From assembly GCF_023276435.1 (NCBI RefSeq), contig NZ_JALLPO010000017.1:62001-126000 (forward strand): a stretch of DNA of 64,000 nucleotides, in the 5' to 3' direction. The stretch is from Sphaerisporangium perillae. Its GTDB lineage: Bacteria; Actinomycetota; Actinomycetes; Streptosporangiales; Streptosporangiaceae. Position numbers and translations under genes: made by a program. Shown piece after piece: positions 58,147-64,000 of this stretch. Under the pieces are notes generated by a model that saw only the letters and a program-made list of their open reading frames with translations, made no database searches and was not told the origin of the DNA. The stretch's first letter is position 1, and each line of letters begins with the position of its first letter.

Positions 58147-58773
58147 ATGAATGTGGCATTCGTGCTTTATGACCAGATGACCGCCCTGGACATGATCGGC
58201 CCCTACGAGGTGCTGGCCGGTCATCCACAGGTGATGCCCCACTTCGTTGCCGCGCGGGCCGGGGGCGTGCGCTGCGACAACGGGCTCACGCTGCAGGCCG
58301 ACGTCGGTTTCGACGAGATGCCCGCGCCCGAGCTCATCGTTGTTCCGGGCAGTTCGCACTGGCGCAGGGCTCTCGATGACGAGCCCCTGATCGCCTGGCT
58401 GGCCGCCACCTGCCCGACGGCCGGGTGCACCGTTTCGGTCTGTTCGGGCTCCACGCTGCTGGCCAAGGCCGGCATCCTGGCCGGCCGCCCGGCGACCACC
58501 CATTGGGCGGTGCGGGAAGTCCTTGCCGCATACGGCGCCATCGTCAGCACCGAACGTGTGGTCGTCGACAAGGACGTGATCACCTGCGCCGGGGTGTCGG
58601 CCGGCATCGACATGGCCCTGACCCTCGCGGCTCGCCTGTGGGGCGAGTCGACGGCCAAGGCGATCCAACTCGCTCTCGAATACGACCCCCGGCCGCCGTT
58701 CGACTGCGGGTCACCGGACAAGGCGCCACCCGAAATCGTCGCCGCCGTACGAACCCTGCTGACAGGTGCGTGA
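58147..58773 (+). CDS. DJ-1/PfpI-family protein, isonitrile-hydratase-like
   Basis: The protein has 208 residues. Cys99 in SVCSGSTLLAKAGIL and Asp15 match the catalytic cysteine and aspartate of isonitrile hydratase, and RPATTHWAV and ITCAGVSAGIDMALTLA are shared with that group. It may hydrate a small nitrile-like or reactive carbonyl compound. AGGAG lies ten bases before the ATG. It lies 77 bases after a GlxA-type regulator, likely in the same transcription unit. The substrate is unknown. Confidence 0.85.
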   Translation: MNVAFVLYDQMTALDMIGPYEVLAGHPQVMPHFVAARAGGVRCDNGLTLQADVGFDEMPAPELIVVPGSSHWRRALDDEPLIAWLAATCPTAGCTVSVCSGSTLLAKAGILAGRPATTHWAVREVLAAYGAIVSTERVVVDKDVITCAGVSAGIDMALTLAARLWGESTAKAIQLALEYDPRPPFDCGSPDKAPPEIVAAVRTLLTGA

Positions 58774-58989
58774 AACAGACACCGCAGTGACCGATAGGCG
58801 CACACGGCCGTGCCCGCACCAGAGGTGATCATGAAATAGAAGATGCGTGCGAGCCGAACGACTGGAAGATCGTGTTGAACGTCGTCGAAGAGATCATTTG
58901 AGGCGTGATGCGCGTCACTCGGCCACGCCGGGCTTACGCCGGCCCCTTGTCGCGGCGGGGCACGGGGACGCCGTGCGGATCGAGGGGGC

Positions 58990-59907
58990 TCAACGCGTTG
59001 ACGGGTCAGGCAGACCGGCCACCGCTGGGTGGTCGAGGGACCCCGGGACCTTCACCCGCCGGCCCGTACGTTGCCGGAGCCTCTGCGCGAGGTGCCGGCA
59101 GAAGCACGCCGCGAGAAGGCGGAGCGCGAAGGGCAGGTCGTCGACGAGGTAGCGGCGGGCGAGACGGCCGGGCTCGGCGGCCAGGCGGTACAGCCACTCC
59201 AGCCCCGAGCGGCGCATCCACTCGGGAGCGCGCCGCACCGAGCCGGCGGTGAAGGCGATCGCCGCGCCGCAGCCGACGAACCAGGTGCCCGGCAGGTCGG
59301 CGCGGAGCAGGTCGATGAGGCGATCTTGCTTGGGGAAGCCGAGGCCGACGAACACCACGCGGGGCCGCGCCGCCAGCAGCGCCTCCCGTACGGACGCGAG
59401 GCCCTCCGCCGAGGTCTCGAACCCGAACGGCGGGGACGCCACCCCCGCGACCCGAAGATCTGGATAGCGGTCGCGCAGCACCTCGGCCGCGCGCACCGCG
59501 ACGCCGGGCGGCCCGCCGAGGAGGTAGACCGGCAGCCCCTTGGACGCCGCCGCCTCCGACAGCGACCAGATCAGGTCGGCTCCGGTGATGCGTTCCGGGA
59601 CGGGCGTGCCCAGCAGCTTGGACGCCCAGACCAGCGGCATGCCGTCGGGCACGGCGAGGTCGGCGCCCGCCACGATGGCGCGTACCTCGGGGTCTCTGGA
59701 GCAGGCGCGGCAGATGTCGACGTTGGGCGTGACCACGTGCCCGCCCTGCCCTCGTCCGAGGGCGGCGACGACGTGTGCGACCACTTCCGCTTCGGTGAGG
59801 GCGTCGACGGCGACACCCGCCACCGTCACCCTGTCCCGGCTCCCGATCGCCCCGCCCCGGCTCTCGACCGTGAGGCGCGGGGCGCCGAGGAGTGTTCGCG
59901 GCGCCAT
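58990..59907 (-). CDS. WecG/TagA/CpsF-family glycosyltransferase
   Basis: The protein has 305 residues. TPNVDICRACSRDPEVR, ADLAVPDGMPLVWASKLLG, VYLLGGPPGVAVRAAEVL and VFVGLGFPKQD are the family signatures (GT26). These enzymes transfer a hexosamine or uronic acid to a lipid-linked sugar early in polymer assembly. The C terminus (WLYRLAAEPGRLARRYLVDDL) is basic and membrane-associating. Its ATG overlaps the stop codon of the GT2 gene by one base. It completes the three-gene minus-strand operon. Confidence 0.93.
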   Translation of the reverse strand: MAPRTLLGAPRLTVESRGGAIGSRDRVTVAGVAVDALTEAEVVAHVVAALGRGQGGHVVTPNVDICRACSRDPEVRAIVAGADLAVPDGMPLVWASKLLGTPVPERITGADLIWSLSEAAASKGLPVYLLGGPPGVAVRAAEVLRDRYPDLRVAGVASPPFGFETSAEGLASVREALLAARPRVVFVGLGFPKQDRLIDLLRADLPGTWFVGCGAAIAFTAGSVRRAPEWMRRSGLEWLYRLAAEPGRLARRYLVDDLPFALRLLAACFCRHLAQRLRQRTGRRVKVPGSLDHPAVAGLPDPSTR

Positions 59908-60842
59908 CAGATGCCGTGCCCTCGGGTATGGAGCAGGCCCATGACCCTGTGCGCCGGGACCACGCCGAGCGCCACCGCCAGGGCGATGGGGGCGCGCGGC
60001 TCGCCCAGGCGGGCGCCGAGCGCCCGGAAGGCCCAGCGCCACGCCTCTCGGCGGCACCCGAGCGCGGCGTTGTGGAAGGCGAGCTGTCCGTATATGCGTG
60101 CGGCGCCGCGCGGATCGGCGGTGAGGTAGGGATGGCGGGCCAGCATCCATTCGAGGCCCGCGATGCGGTCGGCCCAGCGCGTCGCGTAGGCGGAGCCGCC
60201 CCAGCGGACCCGCACCAGCGGCCGGTCGACGTACACGATCGGGTGGCGCCCGGCGGCGCGAAGGGCGAGATCCCAGTCTTCGTTCTGCCCGGCGGGCGCG
60301 CTCTCGTCCGGCCAGAGCGACCCACGCCTGAACAGGAACGTGGACGAGTGGACCATGGCCATGCGCGACCGGGTGAGGTGCTGCCTGGTCACCCTGGTCG
60401 TGCCGGCGAGCCGGACGGCACGGCGCGAGCCGTACTCCACCTCGATGGCGCACCCCACGAACTCGGCGGCCGGGTCGGCGGCGAGCGCCACGAGCTGCGC
60501 CGCCAGCTTGCCGGGCAGCCACATGTCGTCGTCGTCGCAGAACGCGACCAGGCTCGTGTCGAGCGCGGCGATGCCGGTGTTGCGAGCGCCCGGCAGCCCT
60601 GGGCTGAGCCGGTTCGCGATCACGTGAACCCGGCCCCGGACCCCGGAGAGGGCACCGGCGGGGTCCATCTGGACGCCGGACAGTTGCTCCTCCACCATGT
60701 CGGCCGAAGCGCCGCCGTCGACCACCACGACGACCTCCACCCCGCCCGGATGCCCCTGGCCGAGCACCGCGGCCACGGCGGCCCGGAGCAGGTGCGGACG
60801 GTCACCGCGCGTGGGGATGACCACGCCGACCGAGGGGCTCAT
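59907..60842 (-). CDS. Family 2 glycosyltransferase
   Basis: The protein has 311 residues with a GT-A fold: VGVVIPTRGDRPHLLRAAVA at the N terminus, the nucleotide-sugar-metal motif FCDDDDMWLPGKL, and NEDWDLALRAAG as the likely catalytic acidic patch. It should add one sugar to the repeat unit in the cytoplasm. It overlaps the upstream sulfotransferase gene by four bases, so sugar transfer and sulfation are coupled in one operon. Confidence 0.92.
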   Translation of the reverse strand: MSPSVGVVIPTRGDRPHLLRAAVAAVLGQGHPGGVEVVVVVDGGASADMVEEQLSGVQMDPAGALSGVRGRVHVIANRLSPGLPGARNTGIAALDTSLVAFCDDDDMWLPGKLAAQLVALAADPAAEFVGCAIEVEYGSRRAVRLAGTTRVTRQHLTRSRMAMVHSSTFLFRRGSLWPDESAPAGQNEDWDLALRAAGRHPIVYVDRPLVRVRWGGSAYATRWADRIAGLEWMLARHPYLTADPRGAARIYGQLAFHNAALGCRREAWRWAFRALGARLGEPRAPIALAVALGVVPAHRVMGLLHTRGHGI

Positions 60843-61825
60843 CGGCACTCCTGCGCCGTCGCGACGCCGGCGGTGAGCCACGGGGAGGAGGAGGTCGCCT
60901 CCGGCGCCTGCCGATCGCGCACGCCGTAGCCGTACTGGAGCATCAACGGCCAGGTCAGGGCGGTGACCAGCCATCGGTGCCAGAAGGACAGGTGCTCGCG
61001 CCAGGAGTCGTCCCTGCTGAGCGCCAGCGGCCCCGCGGTGAAACGCATCGGGTTCCCGGCACAGGTGTGCGCCACCGACAGCTCGGCCAGCCCGGGACGC
61101 AGGAACGTGAGCGCGCCGCCACCGCCGGCGAGCCCAAGCCGGGCCAGCAGGGTGGACAGGACGGTGTGCGGATCGGCCAGCAGGTCTTCGTACCTCACGC
61201 GGATCACGGTGGCGCCGCGACGCGCGAGCAGTTCGAAGGCGAGGTTCTGGACGACCCAGTGGAGGGTGGTGCGCCACGGCCGCCAGCGCGTCATGTGGGC
61301 GCCGTTCTCGGGCCTGCTGACCCGCCGCCGCCAGGAGTGGGCGACCGCCCGGGGGTCTCGGACGACGTGGACGACGCTCAGGTCGACGACCGGCGAGGTG
61401 CTCAGGCAGAACGCCAGCGACGCGTGCTTGCTGGAGTCGACCACCACCGGGCAGGCGGCGATCTGGGACGCGGCCTCGTAGACCCGGGAGTAGGCACGGG
61501 TGTAGCCGCTGAGGCCGACGCGGCACCGGCGGGCGGCCAGGGCGGGGATGTGCCTCGTGCGGTCGACCCGGCGGCGCAGGGTCAGAACACGGTCGGCGAG
61601 CCCGGGGGACCATCCTCCGAACGCCCGGATGCCGACCCTGCGCCAGAAGGGGCAGGCGGTGAACGGCTCGCCGCACCCGCACGGCTCGTGGGCGTTGACC
61701 CCGCGCTCCCACAGGTGCACGACCTCACCGAGCGGCACGACGCCGGGCACCTCGCCGAGCAACCGCTCCAGCAGGGTCGTGCCACTGCGCCCCAGCCCAC
61801 CTACGAAGACCACACGAACAGCCAC
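60839..61825 (-). CDS. Sulfotransferase-family protein
   Basis: The protein has 328 residues. The PAPS loop is VGGLGRSGTTLLERLL near residues 8-23, and VHVVRDPRAVAHSWRRR binds the 3'-phosphate. VVDSSKHASLAF also fits the family. GTG 61825 is preferred because GGGGG lies about ten bases upstream. GTG 61831 is two codons earlier and has no spacing for a ribosome site. It is the first gene of the minus-strand operon and the third sulfotransferase in the locus. The acceptor is unknown. Confidence 0.87.
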   Translation of the reverse strand: MAVRVVFVGGLGRSGTTLLERLLGEVPGVVPLGEVVHLWERGVNAHEPCGCGEPFTACPFWRRVGIRAFGGWSPGLADRVLTLRRRVDRTRHIPALAARRCRVGLSGYTRAYSRVYEAASQIAACPVVVDSSKHASLAFCLSTSPVVDLSVVHVVRDPRAVAHSWRRRVSRPENGAHMTRWRPWRTTLHWVVQNLAFELLARRGATVIRVRYEDLLADPHTVLSTLLARLGLAGGGGALTFLRPGLAELSVAHTCAGNPMRFTAGPLALSRDDSWREHLSFWHRWLVTALTWPLMLQYGYGVRDRQAPEATSSSPWLTAGVATAQECR

Positions 61826-62211
61826 TGGCACGGACCCCCGGGAGGACGATCAATACGAAACGTGCCGAGGTTATCGCGGAGAGTAATCAACGAGTGCGGA
61901 AACGGTAAAGGATCTACCTACCGCCACGGCCGCCGCCCGGTCGGCGGCGACGGGCGGACCGCCTCGCCGGGCCGGCGCGAGAGGGTTCGGCCCCGCAGGG
62001 CCAGGGGCAGCGGAAACGATCTCTACGCGGTTTACCACCGCGTGACCCTTTATGGGGGGTGAGGCGTGCCTAGGCTGGAACCTTTCAGGAAACCGAGGCC
62101 TTAACTAACCTGAAAATCCCTGGTCGGTGCGGTTAGTGACCTCCATCACACCAGCGGCCCGGCGCTACGGCCGTTCCCCTACCGGGGGCGGCGAAGGGAG
62201 AAGAGGACACC
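61826..62211. other. Divergent spacer between sulfotransferase and membrane protein genes
   Basis: This 386-base stretch has no gene that I can support. It should contain promoters for both directions. A seven-base inverted repeat, TTTCAGG at 62083-62089 and CCTGAAA at 62109-62115, and the small palindrome GCCTAGGC nearby are the only symmetric sites seen. I recognise no riboswitch. Confidence 0.4.
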
Positions 62212-62496
62212 ATGAACCCCTACGATATTCCGGCCGGAGAAGGGGACATGCTACTGATCATGATCGGTGGCGTCCTGCTCTGGCTGAGCATCATCGGGAC
62301 GGTGCTACTCCGTTACCGGCTCGTCCGATCGAACCGTGCGGTCCCGAGGTGCAGAGAGAAGCCGGCATTCCAGACGGCGGGCACCGGCGAGATCCGCGAT
62401 GACGACGTGAGCGAGCGCGGTACCGTCTTCCGGCGCGAGTTCGATGGTGTCGAGCGCCGCGGCGCCTGGAGCCGCCACTCCAGTCGCGCAGGGTGA
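62212..62496 (+). CDS. Small single-pass membrane protein coupled to a histidine kinase
   Basis: The protein has 94 residues: one membrane helix at about 12-33 (DMLLIMIGGVLLWLSIIGTV), then a basic, charged cytoplasmic tail. I do not recognise the family. GAAGGGAG lies upstream of the ATG. The stop codon is one base from the preferred kinase start (TGAGATG), so translation is probably coupled. It may be an accessory or sensory subunit of the kinase, which is inference from position only. Confidence 0.65.
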   Translation: MNPYDIPAGEGDMLLIMIGGVLLWLSIIGTVLLRYRLVRSNRAVPRCREKPAFQTAGTGEIRDDDVSERGTVFRREFDGVERRGAWSRHSSRAG

Positions 62497-62497
62497 G

Positions 62498-63895
62498 ATG
62501 CGCATCGGTGCAGATTCGATGGCGGCACGCTTCGGGAGTTTGCCGTATCCGAGCTCGATCCGGACGCATTACACGATCATGACGGCGGCCCTGTCACTGA
62601 TCTTCCTCACCACGGTGGGGGCGGGCTTCGACACGCTCGTCCGGGACAACGTCCGGTACAGAGTGTTCAGGGAGACCGAGCGGGTCGCCACCCAGTGGAG
62701 CGCCAGGGTGCGGGACGCCGAGGTGCCGACGGTCCTCCCCTCATCCGGTGAAGTGGTCCTGATCCAGCTGGCGGATTCGCGCGGCCACGTCCTCCGATCG
62801 AGCGAGGCGGCCGCCGGCAGGCCCGCGCTCACCGCGAACCGGCCTCCGGCCGACGATCGCTTCCAGGAAGTGACCCAATGCCCGCCGGGCGGCCCGTGCG
62901 TCATGCTCACCGCGGTCCGGGTCACGCCCACATCGAACTCCTCGTACGTCTACGCGGGCCTCACCCAACCGCCCATCTTGGCCGGCCACTGGCTGGAGGT
63001 CGGCATCGTGACCGGCGCCCTCCTCATCTTGTGCCTGGTGACCTGGATGGCCTGGAGCCTGGCGTACCAGATACTCGGGCCGGTCGAGTGCATCCGCGTG
63101 CGGATGTCGGAGATCACGGGCAGTGATCTCAGCCTTCGGGTGCCACAGCCTCCCGGCCGGAACGAGATCGCGATGCTCGCCCGTACCGCCAACCTGACCC
63201 TCAACCGGCTGGAAGCGGCGGTGAGGCAGCAACGCCGGTTCGCCTCCGACGCCTCCCACGAGCTGCGCACGCCGCTCGCCGGCCTGCGCAGCCGCCTGGA
63301 GGAGGCGCTGCTCTACCCGCAGGAGGTCGACCCGCACGACGCCATCCGGGGGGCCCTTTCGACCGCGGACCGGCTGGAGGCGATCATCAACGACCTGCTG
63401 ATGCTCGCCCGACTCCAGGCCACCGACTCGCCGCCGCCCGAGTGCGTCGACCTCCGCGCCCTGGTGACGGAGGTGACGGCGGCCCGATCCGGCCGGGTCC
63501 CGGTGCACGTCCACGCCCTGCCCGAGGTACGGGTACGCGGCTCACGCATCCAGCTGATGAGGGTGGTCGAGAACCTGCTGGCCAACGCGCAGCGACATGC
63601 CGACACCCGCGTCGACGTCACCGTGGTGCCCCAGGGCAGGCAGGCGGTGGTGACCGTGGCCGACGACGGGGACGGCATACCACCACAAGATCGCGAGCGG
63701 GTGTTCGCGCGCTTCACCCGCCTGGACAGCGCGCGCCGCCGCGACCCCGGCGGGAGCGGTCTGGGCCTCGCCATCTCCCGCGAGATCGCCGAGGCCCACG
63801 CCGGGACGCTAGAGGTCGAGGACTCCCCCCGAGGAGCCTGTTTCGTCCTGCGGCTGCCCACGTCCAATGACGCCCGGCAGGAACTCGTGTCCTAG
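62498..63895 (+). CDS. Sensor histidine kinase, EnvZ/HAMP type
   Basis: The protein has 465 residues: membrane helix 1 (about 25-45), an extracytoplasmic sensor of about 120 residues containing two cysteines (TQCPPGGPCVM), membrane helix 2 (about 165-190), HAMP, HisKA with His254 in DASHELRTPL, and HATPase with VVENLLANAQRH, DDGDGIPP and GGSGLGLAISRE. No response regulator adjoins it on either side in the window. ATG 62498 has a GGGTGAG site. A start at 62444 would overlap the small upstream gene. Confidence 0.9.
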   Translation: MRIGADSMAARFGSLPYPSSIRTHYTIMTAALSLIFLTTVGAGFDTLVRDNVRYRVFRETERVATQWSARVRDAEVPTVLPSSGEVVLIQLADSRGHVLRSSEAAAGRPALTANRPPADDRFQEVTQCPPGGPCVMLTAVRVTPTSNSSYVYAGLTQPPILAGHWLEVGIVTGALLILCLVTWMAWSLAYQILGPVECIRVRMSEITGSDLSLRVPQPPGRNEIAMLARTANLTLNRLEAAVRQQRRFASDASHELRTPLAGLRSRLEEALLYPQEVDPHDAIRGALSTADRLEAIINDLLMLARLQATDSPPPECVDLRALVTEVTAARSGRVPVHVHALPEVRVRGSRIQLMRVVENLLANAQRHADTRVDVTVVPQGRQAVVTVADDGDGIPPQDRERVFARFTRLDSARRRDPGGSGLGLAISREIAEAHAGTLEVEDSPRGACFVLRLPTSNDARQELVS

Positions 63896-63912
63896 CCGGT
63901 CGCCTTTGGACG

Positions 63913-64000
63913 TCAGTCGCCTTTGAACTGCTCGAAGAGCCGGTCGGCCTCGGGCTGGACCCATTCGATGCGGTTCTTGTCGATCTTGCTGGGGCGGAAG
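63913..64000 (-). CDS. C-terminal end of an unidentified gene (partial)
   Basis: Only the last 28 codons and the stop are inside the window. They read FRPSKIDKNRIEWVQPEADR then LFEQFKGD. The end resembles the tail region of LytR-CpsA-Psr-type proteins, which attach polymers to the cell wall and would suit the nearby polysaccharide locus, but 28 residues do not allow an assignment. Confidence 0.5.
   Translation of the reverse strand, partial: FRPSKIDKNRIEWVQPEADRLFEQFKGD

Overview
The window is high-GC DNA with dense genes, frequent GTG starts, an F420-type flavin oxidoreductase, a FIST protein, a SigE-family ECF sigma factor and a gene order (mfd, SurA-like lipoprotein, mazG, eno, ftsB-like, DUF501, ppx) typical of filamentous actinomycetes. 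I infer an actinomycete, possibly of the Streptosporangiaceae, but the genus cannot be fixed from sequence alone. It looks like ordinary chromosome. I saw no transposase, integrase, phage genes, CRISPR array or rRNA.

Layout. 0-5 kb: a two-component system divergent from a three-gene flavin electron-transfer operon (ferric-reductase-like flavocytochrome, FMN-binding lipoprotein-sized protein, ApbE flavin transferase). 5-15.6 kb: a YyaL/DUF255 thioredoxin-fold protein, a class A penicillin-binding protein, an Lrp/AsnC regulator divergent from 4-hydroxyphenylpyruvate dioxygenase, an RDD membrane protein, an M1 peptidase lipoprotein, threonine ammonia-lyase and a ROK kinase. 15.7-20.8 kb: a FIST sensory protein divergent from a MoxR-like AAA ATPase and VWA protein pair. 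21-30 kb: metB, an orphan DesK/NarL-type histidine kinase, cystathionine beta-synthase, an SGNH hydrolase, a beta-propeller lipoprotein and a thiolase. This resembles the metB-cbs-SGNH-thiolase neighbourhood of Mycobacterium tuberculosis (Rv1074c-Rv1079). 30-45 kb: housekeeping genes including a tRNA with anticodon UAA, NADH dehydrogenase II, family 5 uracil-DNA glycosylase, exopolyphosphatase, enolase, MazG and Mfd.

45-64 kb is the accessory region. A SigE-family sigma factor is translationally coupled to a membrane-anchored beta-propeller protein that may be its anti-sigma factor. An APS kinase is followed by an extracellular polysaccharide locus: a GH26-like hydrolase, a Wzz-like chain-length protein, an O-antigen-ligase-like polymerase, a kinase-like protein, a sulfotransferase, a Wzx-like flippase and a second sulfotransferase, all but the hydrolase in one overlapping operon. 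A second, converging operon holds a WecG/TagA glycosyltransferase, a GT2 glycosyltransferase and a third sulfotransferase. Three PAPS-type sulfotransferases plus a PAPS-forming kinase beside a Wzx/Wzy-type locus suggest a sulfated exopolysaccharide. A GlxA-type regulator and a DJ-1/PfpI protein sit between the two operons. The window ends with a small membrane protein coupled to a histidine kinase that has no response regulator in view, and the tail of an unidentified gene.
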